Source of the DNA: Prolixibacteraceae bacterium
GTDB taxonomy: Bacteria; Bacteroidota; Bacteroidia; Bacteroidales; Prolixibacteraceae
Assembly (NCBI GenBank): GCA_030602265.1
Contig: JAUWAB010000003.1
Span: forward strand, 1 to 64,000
DNA: 64,000 nt
Direction: 5' to 3'
Part shown: positions 19,230 to 29,485 of the stretch, piece after piece
Position numbering within the stretch: position 1 is the first letter of the stretch
Layout: each line of letters opens with the position of its first letter
Position numbers and translations under genes: made by a program
The notes under the pieces: model-generated
Databases searched by the model: none
Told to the model about the DNA's origin: nothing
The model's input: only the letters and a program-made list of their open reading frames with translations

Positions 19230-21926
19230 ATGAAAAAGAACAATCAAAAACAGACAAACATTGAAGCATTAGTTCATTTTGCATCAAACAACCAGCACAA
19301 ATTTCACCAAATTATCAATCGTATCCGAGATCTTCCAAAACCCCTACCCTTACTTTTGATCCTATTATTTATGACATTAGCCGTTATTGCCCAGCCTCCG
19401 AAGATTAATCTGGAGCAGGGCAGAAACGGGTCCTATACAAGTCCTTTGTCTGAAGTTGCCTGGGTCAATGGCAACCTGAATCCACAGCAGGCTCATTATC
19501 TTGAAAATTACTCCGTCCCTTACAGGGTGGTGATGGAAAACATTCCGTGGGAGAGCCTTCAGGCCAGTAACCAGACAGTGAAAGTTACCATTGGTTACGA
19601 TACGAAGCACAGCAACAGGCATGCACTTGACTTCCTGACCACATACCAGCATATGTTGCCCCACATTCCGGCGTTCGGGCATGATCAGGAAGTGGTGAAA
19701 CCATGGGCGGGGTACTATACCGACGCCCAGGTAGTTGGGAATGAGTACTTCTTCCCCATACCGGCACCTTCGAGCAACGGCTCACCGGTTGCCAACCAAC
19801 CGACAATGGAATTTCAGGATCATCAAACCCATTTCGGTGGGCATACACAAATGTCGATGTTCTTTGGCGAGATTGTTGGTATAAGCTATGTGAGCGAAGA
19901 TCCGCTGAACCTTGCGCAGGCAGAAACCCAGATGGAAATTGAATTCATACCCAAGGCCAGCACAATCATCCTTGCGTATGGCGGCCATATTGCCTCTGTC
20001 CACTACTGGGGAAGAGATCCAAATGGTGTACCTTATTCTGCAGGCGGAATTTCGGGATCACCTTACCACATGAGACTTAAAGCCTGGTCATTTGGGACTG
20101 TGGGCAACCAGGACCGGTCCCTGGCAGGAGCAGCAGTATTCCAGGAGCCCGACTGTGAATTCAGTACTGAAACAACATCTCCGGTCTGCACGGATACTCA
20201 AATCACCTTTACCGTCGACAATATTGATCAGGAAACAACTTATGCCTGGTCGGTAGTACAGAACGGGACGAATGCCTCACCCGTCAATGGCAGCGGGACT
20301 TCCTTTATCGTCAATTCAGGCACCCAGGCGGGCAGTTTTACAGTTAAACTCAGTGCATCACGCCCATTCCAGAACGGTACCATTACGGCTGACCATTGCG
20401 AAATAACCATCACAGTCAATAAGTTAGAACTGTCAGCACAGGTTACGCATGTCTCCTGTTTTGGGGAAGAAGACGGTGCTATTGATCTCACGGTAACGGG
20501 AGGAACTGGTCCTTTTACATATGACTGGAGCAATGGCGACGACACTGAAGACCTTTCGGGATTGGAACCCGGCACCTACAGTGTAACGGTTACAGATGCA
20601 GCAGGATGCTCAGCCACTCTTACGAATATCGTTGTAGGCGAACCTGATGAAGTAACCGTTTCGGCGGATGCCACCGATGTATCCTGCTTCGGAGAAGCAG
20701 ACGGATCAATAGCTGGAACCTCATCTGGGGCTGACATGATCGAACTCTGGGAAGCCGGACCTGGTGGGGTTAAACTCGATGAAACTGCTCCGGATGTCAA
20801 TGGCGACTTCGAATTCTCCGGACTCGAACCGGGCGACTACATAGTCAAGGCTTCCGCTGACGGAAATCAGGGCGCAACCTGTGAAGCAGAAACCAGCGTT
20901 ATTACCGTTGATGAGCCTGAAGAAGTAACCGTTTCGGCGGATGGCAGCAATGAAACCTGCGTCGGGGACAACGACGGATCGATCTCGGGAACCTCTTCCG
21001 GAGCCGACATGATCGAGCTTTGGGAAGCCGGACAGGGTGGAGCCAAGATTGACGAGACCGCACCTGCAGGTGATGGCAGCTTCTCATTCACCGGACTAAG
21101 CTCCGGAAGTTATATTGTGAAAGCTGTCGCCGCCGGATACCATGCAAATGTTGTTTGTTCTGCCGAGACTGAGGCTATTCATATTGGTGGCCAGATATGC
21201 GACGGCTGCACCCTCACCCCGGGTTACTGGATGACCCACTCCCATGCAGGGGGTGCACCATACGACGAAACCTGGGATTTGCTGGCCAACGGTGAAAATA
21301 CCATATTCTTCATGAGTGGAAAGAGTTACATTGAAGTATTATCCACCTCACCGGGAGGAAATGCCTACTTCATCCTAACGTTTGCCTACATTGCCACAGA
21401 ACTCAACTTCCTGAACAATGCAGGATCTACTCCTGAGGTTGATGCCGCATTTGATGCAGCAACCTTGTTGTTACAGACTTATACACCAGCCCAGATCGCC
21501 GCACTCAGAGGAAACCACCCAATACGCAAGCAGTTTGTAAACATCGCCAAAATCCTTGATGACTATAACAACGGCCTGACAGGTCCGGGACATTGCGGTG
21601 ACACAGTAACAGAAACAGAAGAGCTGGCACCGGAACTGAAGTCGGCAGGAATTGGCAGCCTTGATGTATCAGTTTTAAAAGTATACCCGAATCCGTTTAG
21701 TACCAGGGTTACATTCGAGTTTGTTGCAGAGAAAGATGCACATGCACGTCTTGATATTTATACACTCACCGGGCAGGTTATTGGAACCCTATTGAACCGT
21801 CGTGTCGAAGCAGGCGCTTTGATGCGGATTGAATACCAACCAGATGAAGAGACTTCAAGGGTTCTCTTCTACCGGCTTATGCTGGATAGCGAGACCCAGG
21901 TTGGGAAACTCCTTTATACAAAGTAG
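19230..21926 (+). CDS. Secreted SprB-repeat adhesin-like protein with T9SS C-terminal sorting domain
   Basis: [66 protein letters not shown]-terminal [42 protein letters not shown]. Confidence 0.9.
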   Translation: MKKNNQKQTNIEALVHFASNNQHKFHQIINRIRDLPKPLPLLLILLFMTLAVIAQPPKINLEQGRNGSYTSPLSEVAWVNGNLNPQQAHYLENYSVPYRVVMENIPWESLQASNQTVKVTIGYDTKHSNRHALDFLTTYQHMLPHIPAFGHDQEVVKPWAGYYTDAQVVGNEYFFPIPAPSSNGSPVANQPTMEFQDHQTHFGGHTQMSMFFGEIVGISYVSEDPLNLAQAETQMEIEFIPKASTIILAYGGHIASVHYWGRDPNGVPYSAGGISGSPYHMRLKAWSFGTVGNQDRSLAGAAVFQEPDCEFSTETTSPVCTDTQITFTVDNIDQETTYAWSVVQNGTNASPVNGSGTSFIVNSGTQAGSFTVKLSASRPFQNGTITADHCEITITVNKLELSAQVTHVSCFGEEDGAIDLTVTGGTGPFTYDWSNGDDTEDLSGLEPGTYSVTVTDAAGCSATLTNIVVGEPDEVTVSADATDVSCFGEADGSIAGTSSGADMIELWEAGPGGVKLDETAPDVNGDFEFSGLEPGDYIVKASADGNQGATCEAETSVITVDEPEEVTVSADGSNETCVGDNDGSISGTSSGADMIELWEAGQGGAKIDETAPAGDGSFSFTGLSSGSYIVKAVAAGYHANVVCSAETEAIHIGGQICDGCTLTPGYWMTHSHAGGAPYDETWDLLANGENTIFFMSGKSYIEVLSTSPGGNAYFILTFAYIATELNFLNNAGSTPEVDAAFDAATLLLQTYTPAQIAALRGNHPIRKQFVNIAKILDDYNNGLTGPGHCGDTVTETEELAPELKSAGIGSLDVSVLKVYPNPFSTRVTFEFVAEKDAHARLDIYTLTGQVIGTLLNRRVEAGALMRIEYQPDEETSRVLFYRLMLDSETQVGKLLYTK

Positions 21927-22020
21927 AAAACAGAAACAATCATTGCATGCTTTCAGAAAGCAGAATGTCGGTTTATTGTGTAAAAGGAGGTTCATGAAAA
22001 GTAAGCCGACTTAATAACAG

Positions 22021-22053
22021 AAACCGTTCCAGAGTCCCGGAACGGTTTCTTTT
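22021..22053 (+). terminator. Rho-independent terminator of adhesin gene
   Basis: aaaccgttcc-agagtccc-ggaacggttt, 10-bp stem followed by cttttt. Confidence 0.85.
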
Positions 22054-22065
22054 TAAAAATAACTC

Positions 22066-22692
22066 CTACTCACCGGAATTACCCTTGTCTTTTCGGATTA
22101 TCGTTACTTTTTCACGGCCTCCACTAAGCTTTTTCTTTTTATAGGAGATAATGTCCGGATCAGAAAGATTGATAACATTCCCGGAACGGTGCTGAAGTAC
22201 CCTGAGCTGCCGATCACCCAAGTCAAATGGCACTGCTGGAATACCAGGTCTGGCGATCATTCCCGGCCTCCCCCTCCGGATAACCCGGATGTCTTCCTCG
22301 CCGGCTTTTCCTCTTTCAATGCGAAAGATTTCCGTGCTTACAGAGTCAGCGGCCCCACCAAAACGATGCATCATAAACGGCCGGTCGCCTGAGAATCTGC
22401 GCCGGAATACAAAAGTCCCCGCTGAATCATTCTCAGCAAACTGCTCCCAATCAATCGTACCCAGGCTATCCTGTAAAAAGACAAAACCCTGATTTCCCTT
22501 CTTAAGGCGGGCAGGAATACCATCGACAATTACGGTATCGGTAACCGTGGTCACTCCATCCTTAACTGTAACCATCCGGATGTGGGACCTTTTACCCGGT
22601 TGTTCAACCTGCTGAGTCTGTGCTAATACCGGCAAACTTATTGCCAGGCATAAAAGACCTGATAATAAAATGTTTTTCTTCATGGCGTTCAT
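22066..22692 (-). CDS. Secreted protein of unknown function divergent from two-component operon
   Basis: Signal peptide MKKNILLSGLLCLAISLPVLAQTQQ; intact 208-aa ORF. Confidence 0.7.
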   Translation of the reverse strand: MNAMKKNILLSGLLCLAISLPVLAQTQQVEQPGKRSHIRMVTVKDGVTTVTDTVIVDGIPARLKKGNQGFVFLQDSLGTIDWEQFAENDSAGTFVFRRRFSGDRPFMMHRFGGAADSVSTEIFRIERGKAGEEDIRVIRRGRPGMIARPGIPAVPFDLGDRQLRVLQHRSGNVINLSDPDIISYKKKKLSGGREKVTIIRKDKGNSGE

Positions 22693-22728
22693 TTTTCAGC
22701 AAAGATATCCATGACCAGAGCTCAATCG

Positions 22729-22767
22729 GGTTAAAGCCTGGTTAAATTTGGTTAAGGAAACGTTAAA
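22729..22767. promoter_or_regulatory. Four phased direct repeats GGTTAAA (starts 22729, 22740, 22750, 22761), candidate response-regulator site
   Basis: GGTTAAAGCCTGGTTAAATTTGGTTAAGGAAACGTTAAA in the divergent intergenic region. Confidence 0.55.
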
Positions 22768-22805
22768 ACCTGCTAATCAGCAATATAAACCTCTATATTT
22801 GAAGC

Positions 22806-24473
22806 ATGAAACGAAAATTGATCACTATACTCATTGGTCTGCTAAGCCTCTCGATGGCCGGGATTATCGCAGTTCAGCTGATCTGGATCAACAACGCCAT
22901 CCGCATTAGAGATGAGCTTTTTAAAAGAAATGCCTCCGAAGCGCTGCATACTACGGTAAAACGACTGGAAGATCTGCATGACGTAATGATTATCAACAGG
23001 ATGGCATTCCCGGACTCCTCCTTCTGGATCAACCACCGCCGGATCCTGCCCCCACCTTCTCCCTCCGGGATACAGGGAGAGAGTTTAAGACAACGTTTCG
23101 TATTCAGCAGGAACAGGCCGGCTGCTGAGGTTGAGATCAGGTTAAACGGCGACAGCCTGAGGAATTTCAATTACGAAATCATTGCCCGCGGTGACTCTCC
23201 CGGAACATTAACCGGCAGAAATACGCCTGTCAGGAGGGAAGAGGTAATTGTACTGCGCAAAGATTCCCGGGAGGACCATGACTCCCTGATTGTCAGCGGG
23301 ATTGAACGCCTGCACACTCTGTCGGAGGTATTCGACACCATTGCAATGCGCCCACAGTCGACACCAAGGATACATATGCGGGCTGCAAACCTTAAGGATT
23401 TGACCCGCAGGGCAGTAGACGAAATTATTGCCCTCGATAAGCCCGATATCGATCCGCAGAACCTGGAAAACATATTAAAAGAAGAACTGGAAAACCGGAA
23501 TATCCCCATTGAATTTGATTTTGGTGTTTTCAGGGATTCTACCCTGTTGCTGGGCTCAACTGGTCCGGATACAATATCACTGATCAATAGCTCCCTTAAA
23601 ACGGAACTATATCCCAACTCACTCTTCCGCAGAAGCCAGTATCTGTCGATCCATTTCCCCGGCCGGGAGCGTTTCATTTACCGGTCCATGAGCTGGCTGC
23701 TGGCCGCATCCTTTATCTTTTCTTCGGTCATGCTGATTACTTTCCTGATGAGTATCCTTTTTCTGCTCCGGCAAAAAAAGATATCTGAGATGAAATCTGA
23801 CTTTATCAACAACATGACCCATGAATTCAAGACGCCTATTGCCACCATAGCCGTTGCAGCGGATTCATTGTTGAATGAAAAAGTGTATGCCGATCCGGAA
23901 AAGGTCAGGTATTTTTCAGGAATGATCCGGAAAGAGAATCTGCGCATGGACAGGCAGGTAGAAGATATCCTGACCATTGCAAGACTGGAGAAGAAAGAAC
24001 TGGAATTCAGCTGGGAGACCTTTGACATCCATGAAATCTTAACCGAAGCGATCGACAGCATTAACGTGCAGGTTTCAGCGCGTGGCGGACAAACCCTGGC
24101 CATTTTTGAAGCCACACAGCCCATGGTGGTCGCAGACAGGAAACACCTGATGCACGCAGTGTTTAACCTGCTCGACAATGCCAACAAATATTCGCCCGAC
24201 ACACCCCGGATTGTGGTTAAAACCCAGAACAATGACCAGGGAGTGGTGGTCTCGGTTACCGATAACGGAAGCGGAATGAGCAGACAGGTGCAGGCCAGGA
24301 TATTTGAAAGATTCTACCGGCAAAGCAGTGGAAACATCCACAATATTAAAGGCTTTGGACTGGGACTCAGCTATGCCAGGGCAGTTGTGGAATCCTGCAG
24401 GGGGACCATCAGTGTAAATAGTGAACAGGGAAAAGGCAGCACTTTTGAAATAATATTGCCGGGTAATCCGTAA
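22806..24473 (+). CDS. Sensor histidine kinase
   Basis: SDFINNMTHEFKTPIATIAVAADSLL; NLLDNANKYSPDTPRI; VTDNGSGMSRQVQARIFERFYR; GFGLGLSYARAVVESCRG. Confidence 0.95.
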   Translation: MKRKLITILIGLLSLSMAGIIAVQLIWINNAIRIRDELFKRNASEALHTTVKRLEDLHDVMIINRMAFPDSSFWINHRRILPPPSPSGIQGESLRQRFVFSRNRPAAEVEIRLNGDSLRNFNYEIIARGDSPGTLTGRNTPVRREEVIVLRKDSREDHDSLIVSGIERLHTLSEVFDTIAMRPQSTPRIHMRAANLKDLTRRAVDEIIALDKPDIDPQNLENILKEELENRNIPIEFDFGVFRDSTLLLGSTGPDTISLINSSLKTELYPNSLFRRSQYLSIHFPGRERFIYRSMSWLLAASFIFSSVMLITFLMSILFLLRQKKISEMKSDFINNMTHEFKTPIATIAVAADSLLNEKVYADPEKVRYFSGMIRKENLRMDRQVEDILTIARLEKKELEFSWETFDIHEILTEAIDSINVQVSARGGQTLAIFEATQPMVVADRKHLMHAVFNLLDNANKYSPDTPRIVVKTQNNDQGVVVSVTDNGSGMSRQVQARIFERFYRQSSGNIHNIKGFGLGLSYARAVVESCRGTISVNSEQGKGSTFEIILPGNP

Positions 24474-24507
24474 TTTCGGGCATCCGTTGTTTAAGAACTA
24501 CACAACT

Positions 24508-25203
24508 ATGCATAAAAAGGTTTCTCTCTTGCTGGTCGAAGATGACCAGAGTTTTGGGTCGGTGCTTAAATCCTATCTCGAAATCAACGACTTCCAGGTA
24601 ACCTGGGTCGATGACGGGAAATATGCATCGGAAAGATTCCGGAACGGACACTTCGACCTCTGTATCCTGGATGTTATGCTCCCGCATACCGACGGTTTCA
24701 CCATTGCCGGGCAGATCCGGACCATTGACCCGGCTGTACCGTTTATATTTCTGACTGCAAAAACACTGAGGGAAGATATTCTCCGGGGATATAATTTAGG
24801 GGCAGATGATTATATAACCAAACCCTTTGATACAGAAGTACTGATCATGAAAATACGGGCTATTCTGAAAAGGAGTGGCCTGGATACAGTTCAGGATAAT
24901 GCGGTTTTTGAGCTGGGCAGTTACCGGTTTGACTTTCATCTCAGGGAAATCTCAGGCGTTGGAGAAACCAGGAAGCTTTCTCCTAAGGAGGCTGAACTTC
25001 TCAGACTGCTGTGCGAGCATAAAAACTTATTACTTCCCAGGGAGGTTGCCCTACAGCGGATCTGGGGCGACGACGGCTATTTCACCACCCGCAGTATGGA
25101 TGTCTTTGTTACGCGCCTCCGGAAATACTTGTCGGGAGATCCCCGCATCGAAATCAGAAACCTGCATGGGAGCGGGTTTATTCTTTCAGTCTCTAAAGTG
25201 TAG
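24508..25203 (+). CDS. OmpR-family response regulator
   Basis: VSLLLVEDDQSFGSVLKSYLEINDF; LCILDVMLPHTDGF; FLTAKTLREDILRGYNLGADDYITKPFD; winged-helix C-terminus. Confidence 0.95.
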   Translation: MHKKVSLLLVEDDQSFGSVLKSYLEINDFQVTWVDDGKYASERFRNGHFDLCILDVMLPHTDGFTIAGQIRTIDPAVPFIFLTAKTLREDILRGYNLGADDYITKPFDTEVLIMKIRAILKRSGLDTVQDNAVFELGSYRFDFHLREISGVGETRKLSPKEAELLRLLCEHKNLLLPREVALQRIWGDDGYFTTRSMDVFVTRLRKYLSGDPRIEIRNLHGSGFILSVSKV

Positions 25204-25249
25204 CTGATTTTATTCCTACCTTTATACACCTAACCAAATCAGAAAAAGC

Positions 25250-26191
25250 ATGAAGTCATCGTCTTCCCGGCGGAAGTTCATCCGGCACCTCAGTATGGCG
25301 CCCCTTGCCACCACCACGGCCTTCCCCTTGCTTGCATCTACTGCCTATTCCCCGGTTATTTACCCTTCATTCCCTGCAAACACAAGGCTCAGCCTCAACT
25401 GCTATTCATTCAACACCCCCTTGCGTACAGGTAGCATCAACCTGTTTGATGTGCTTGAATTTTGTGCCAAATATGATATAGACGCCATCGATCCGACCGG
25501 ATACTACTTCCCGGGTTATCCGGAGGTCCCTGACAATGAATACATCAGCCGGTTTAAACGTCAGGCATTCCTGATGGGTATAGATATCAGCGGGACGGGG
25601 GTACGCAACGACTTTACCCTGACCGATCCGGATATAAGGAAACAAGAGGTCCTTCTTGTGAAGAAATGGATCGAAGCGGCTGCCAGAATGGGAGCACCAA
25701 CGCTCAGAATTTTTATTGGCGTTACACAACCAGAATCCGAAGGTTTTACCAGGGACCAGGTATTTGAATGGATGGCTTCAGACATCAGGGAATGTTGCGA
25801 ATATGCCGGGAAATACGGCATAGTTCTGGGGCTCCAGAATCACTGGGATTACATCAAAACATCGGACGATATTCTGAGAATTTTCCGGATGGTGGATTCA
25901 GAATGGCTCGGACTGAACCTGGATATTGGCAGCTTCCGCGCAGATCCGTACGAAGAGGTTAAAAAAACCATCCATCTGGCTGTGACCTGGCAGATAAAGG
26001 AAAATGTGTTTGTAAATGAGCAGCAGCAAAAAACCGACTATCATAAACTTTTCAGGATAATTCATGAATCGGGATACAGGGGATACCTTCCGCTGGAAAC
26101 CCTTGGCCCGGGCGATCCCTATGAAAAACTTCCCATAATGATCGGAGAAGTAAAGAAAGCTTTGGCTGAAACTGTAACAAGCAACAGATAA
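25250..26191 (+). CDS. Exported sugar phosphate isomerase/epimerase-like TIM-barrel protein
   Basis: SSRRKFIRHLSMAPLATTTAFPLLAS signal; LEFCAKYDIDAIDPTGYYF; VLGLQNHWDYIKTSDDILRI; LGLNLDIGSFR; YRGYLPLETLG. Confidence 0.85.
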   Translation: MKSSSSRRKFIRHLSMAPLATTTAFPLLASTAYSPVIYPSFPANTRLSLNCYSFNTPLRTGSINLFDVLEFCAKYDIDAIDPTGYYFPGYPEVPDNEYISRFKRQAFLMGIDISGTGVRNDFTLTDPDIRKQEVLLVKKWIEAAARMGAPTLRIFIGVTQPESEGFTRDQVFEWMASDIRECCEYAGKYGIVLGLQNHWDYIKTSDDILRIFRMVDSEWLGLNLDIGSFRADPYEEVKKTIHLAVTWQIKENVFVNEQQQKTDYHKLFRIIHESGYRGYLPLETLGPGDPYEKLPIMIGEVKKALAETVTSNR

Positions 26192-26310
26192 ATCAGGAGT
26201 GCCCTCCCGGATTTACTATCAGGAATTCCGGTCTTCCGGTAAAAAGGTGAATTATTTTCACTTAAATACATTACATCTTAGTTGATTATTTTAAATTCGT
26301 TACCGGCAAG

Positions 26311-26510
26311 GGTTCAATCCCGGAGGGATTGCATGTGGGTAGCAAAAAGGGTGCGGGAAGAACTGGAAACCCCGGCCAGGGGTCTAACCATTTATTGATA
26401 GCTATTTTATACCATGTGTTACCCCTGGAGGGTTCTTGCCGTGGATCCACTGCGGGTCTCTTGCTGTCCCGCAATTCAATTGCGAAACAGCAGAGTGTAT
26501 AAATTGTCTT
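26311..26510 (+). repeat. Dispersed palindromic intergenic repeat, copy B
   Basis: gttcaatcccggagggattgcatgtgggtagcaaaaa, ccccggccaggggtctaaccatttattgata, acccctggagggttcttgccgtgg, ending GTGTATAAATTGTCTT; shared with copies A and C. Confidence 0.88.
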
Positions 26511-26530
26511 ATCTCTTTTTGCAGTTAGTT

Positions 26531-27553
26531 ATGAAAGATTCTGAAAGTGGTATAATCCATGTTCCCTTTGAGGTGATGGTTCGGGTTTTCAGACAGGTCC
26601 TGGAAAGAAACGGTTTCAGCCGGGAAAAGGCAGAAATTTGTGCGTCCATATTCGCCAGGAACAGTCTGGAAGGAACCAACTCGCACGGGGTAAACCGTTT
26701 CCCGAGGTTCGTCAGGTATATCAGGGCAGGATATGTGAAGCCACAGGCCGAACCTGAGCTGGTACATGCATCGGGGGCGGTCGAGCAATGGAACGGGTGT
26801 CTTGGTCCGGGGCCACTGAATGCCGTTTTTGCCACCCGGCGGTCAACGGAGCTGGCATCGTTAAACGGCATCGGATTGGTTGGATTGGCCAATACCAACC
26901 ACTGGATGCGTGGCGGCACCTATGGCTGGCAGGCTGCGAAGGCGGGATTTATTTTCATGGGCTGGACTAACACAACGCCCAATATGCCGGCCTGGGGAGG
27001 TAAAAACCCAAAACTCGGCAACAATCCGCTCGTGGTAGCCATACCATTTGAAAATGAGGCCGTTGTCCTTGATATGGCTATGTCGCAATACTCTTTCGGA
27101 TCGATGGAGAACAAAAAACTGTCGGGCCGGAAACTGCCCACTCCCGGTGGATACGACCCCAAGGGCAATCTTACCGATGATCCCGGACTGATTCTTGAAT
27201 CATGGAGGCCCCTTCCTTCCGGCTACTGGAAGGGTGCATCCCTGTCACTGGTACTCGACATGCTTGCAGCAATTCTGTCAGGAGGTCTCGCTACCCGGGA
27301 AATTGGTACTAAAGAGGAGGAATACGGTGTATCACAGGTTTTTATTGCAATAAGCCCCTCCCATCTGACCAATTTCTCTTCTCTTGATAAAATCCTTCGA
27401 GATATCATTGATGATCTGAAAACTTCAGAACCTGTTCCTGGTGCCGGGGCGATCCGCTATCCGGGGGAAAGGACCCAGGTTGCGCGGCGGGAAAATCTTA
27501 AAAACGGAATCGAAGTGAACAGGCTTATTTGGGAAGAAATACTGACGTTTTGA
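26531..27553 (+). CDS. Ldh family (malate/L-lactate/ureidoglycolate-type) oxidoreductase
   Basis: FRQVLERNGFSREKAEICASIFARNSLEGTNSHGVNRFPRFV; NTNHWMRGGTYGWQAAKAGFIFMGWTNT; PNMPAWGGKNPKLGNNPLVVAIPF; ATG 26531 chosen. Confidence 0.9.
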   Translation: MKDSESGIIHVPFEVMVRVFRQVLERNGFSREKAEICASIFARNSLEGTNSHGVNRFPRFVRYIRAGYVKPQAEPELVHASGAVEQWNGCLGPGPLNAVFATRRSTELASLNGIGLVGLANTNHWMRGGTYGWQAAKAGFIFMGWTNTTPNMPAWGGKNPKLGNNPLVVAIPFENEAVVLDMAMSQYSFGSMENKKLSGRKLPTPGGYDPKGNLTDDPGLILESWRPLPSGYWKGASLSLVLDMLAAILSGGLATREIGTKEEEYGVSQVFIAISPSHLTNFSSLDKILRDIIDDLKTSEPVPGAGAIRYPGERTQVARRENLKNGIEVNRLIWEEILTF

Positions 27554-27559
27554 TCAAAT

Positions 27560-27873
27560 TACTGAAAAGACTCGCGCAGGGAACGCAGAGAATGACTCAC
27601 GCAGAGAACGCAAAGAAAACGCAGAGATTTTTTTTCCCTTGCGGTTCCGCGGCTCTGCATAAATCAAATTTTTCTCTGCGAAACTCAGCGTACCCTGCGT
27701 GAAATGATTTTCTCACGCAGAGAACGCAAAGAAAACGCAGAGATTTTTTTTCCCTTGCGGTTCCGCGGCTCTGCATAAATCAAATTTTTCTCTGCGCAAC
27801 TCTGCGTTCTCTGCGTGAATCAAATTTTTCTCTGCGGCTCCGCGGCTCTGCGTGAGTCAAATTTTCCTCTGCC
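27560..27873. repeat. CTCTGCG/CGCAGAG repeat block with an exact 85-bp direct repeat (27596-27680 and 27712-27796)
   Basis: ctcacgcagagaacgcaaagaaaacgcagagattttttttcccttgcggttccgcggctctgcataaatcaaatttttctctgcg occurs twice, period 116 bp, plus degenerate flanking units. Confidence 0.95.
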
Positions 27874-27877
27874 AGCT

Positions 27878-29485
27878 CTAAAACCTCACCGGGAGTGTGA
27901 AATTCGCCGGGACAGCCTTACCTCTCTGCATCCCCGGCGTCCAGACGGCCATACCTCTGACAAGCTCTACCGCAGCAGTGGCTACCGCTTGGTTATCAGA
28001 CTCCAGCACTTTGATACCGGAGACTTTCCCATCGGCGGCTACCGTAAAACCAATCAGGGCATTCCCTTTAAGATCCTTACCATCAAAGAAAGCCTTTTCC
28101 TTCAGCTCCTTCACCCTTTTGTCGACATACTGACCGAGTTTACCAAATCCACCAGGATACTGCGGCATCTGTTCCACAATCACAAAAACCTCATCCTCAC
28201 CGGTACCGGGTGCCTTCACTCCGGAAGGGACAGGCGGGGGGGGCGGCGGAGGAGGTGTAACAAAGTGCTTGTCCGGGTCAATATGGAAAACGCCTTCCTT
28301 CATATTCACGGTTACGTTTAACTCCTTATCCGGTCCATCTGTACGGATCTGCGCGGTTTCATAGCCAACAAAGGAGATATGGAGCACATTACCCGTTCCG
28401 GACGGAACCTGCAGGGAGAACCGACCGTTCACATCGGTAATGGTACCGGTGGAAGTTCCAGCCAGGACAACAGCGGCTCCCGGCAACGGATTTCCGCCAG
28501 GTGCATATACCACACCCGAGATTTTCCGGTCGCCCTGAAGTCCGGAGACCAGCAGGGATTCAGGATCAGAATTGGCTTCAGGCATTTGCCGGTACACAGG
28601 TTCGGCAAAAGCCACCAGCAGCGCAGCAACAACGGGCAGAGCCCACACCATGCGGATCGCACGGAATTTTGATTCTTTGTTTTTTGTCATCATTTTGAGT
28701 CTTGTTTCGTTGAGGGAAAAATTCAGATGGTTGGTCACTCCAACAACCTGAACGCCCAGCAACTGGTTGATTAATAGGGCCTGATACCTCCCAAGACTGC
28801 GTCCCTGCGCAAGAACGCCCTCATCGGCCAGGTATTCGTGATTTTGCCTGATAGACCGCCCAAACCACCAGACAAAGGGATTGAACCAAAACAGTGCGGT
28901 CACTATTTCGGCAATCACCAGGTCAATCCAATGATGCTCACGAATGTGCACTTCCTCGTGGGCAATTATGTCGTTCAGGTCGGAACCTGACTGGATTGCA
29001 GGATTAATAAAAATGTACCTGAAAAACGAAAAAGGCACCGGATAACGTGAATTCTCCACCAGTCCGGATTTACCTTCTGCTGGTCTTCCCTGAGCCTCTG
29101 CCCCGGAACCGAGGATCATCCTCACCAGAACCAGGGTTTGGAAAAACAGCCGTCCCAGCAGGAATAAGGCACCTGCCAGATAGACCAACAGCCACCAGGG
29201 AACAGAGGCTGTTTCACTTTCCGGATGCCCCGGTTGTTCGGCCACCGGCCGGATCAGGTGAAATGCTTCCGACAAGGCTTCGAAAACGGTGGGTTCTCCG
29301 GGAGCTACCCATATCGTGTAGCGAAGGGGAAACAGAGGAAGAAGTACCGACAGAATTAATGCCCCGGTAAGGTAAAACCGGTTCGCACGAAAACAGGTCT
29401 CCTTCCGGAGAAAGAACCAGTAAACCAGGTAAAACAAGGCCATAGCTACCGATGCTTCCGTCAATAAAAAAAGAAAAGTATTCAT
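27878..29485 (-). CDS. M56 (BlaR1-like) metallopeptidase with carboxypeptidase-regulatory-like domain and TonB_C domain
   Basis: IAHEEVHIREHHWIDLVIAEIVTALFWFNPFVWW; ISGVVYAPGGNPLPGAAVVLAGTSTGTITDVNGRFSLQVP; FTVAADGKVSGIKVLESDNQAVATAAVELVRGMAVWTPGMQRGKAVPANFTLPVRF. Confidence 0.92.
   Translation of the reverse strand: MNTFLFLLTEASVAMALFYLVYWFFLRKETCFRANRFYLTGALILSVLLPLFPLRYTIWVAPGEPTVFEALSEAFHLIRPVAEQPGHPESETASVPWWLLVYLAGALFLLGRLFFQTLVLVRMILGSGAEAQGRPAEGKSGLVENSRYPVPFSFFRYIFINPAIQSGSDLNDIIAHEEVHIREHHWIDLVIAEIVTALFWFNPFVWWFGRSIRQNHEYLADEGVLAQGRSLGRYQALLINQLLGVQVVGVTNHLNFSLNETRLKMMTKNKESKFRAIRMVWALPVVAALLVAFAEPVYRQMPEANSDPESLLVSGLQGDRKISGVVYAPGGNPLPGAAVVLAGTSTGTITDVNGRFSLQVPSGTGNVLHISFVGYETAQIRTDGPDKELNVTVNMKEGVFHIDPDKHFVTPPPPPPPPVPSGVKAPGTGEDEVFVIVEQMPQYPGGFGKLGQYVDKRVKELKEKAFFDGKDLKGNALIGFTVAADGKVSGIKVLESDNQAVATAAVELVRGMAVWTPGMQRGKAVPANFTLPVRF

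Noticed and set aside
26309-26331. GGTTCAATCCC resembles a tRNA T-arm
   Set aside because: No acceptor, D or anticodon arms around it; it is part of the dispersed repeat and recurs at about 30410 in reverse.
27815-28321. 168-aa plus-strand ORF overlapping the repeat block and second M56 gene
   Set aside because: Starts in the CTCTGCG repeat and runs antisense to a well-supported CDS.
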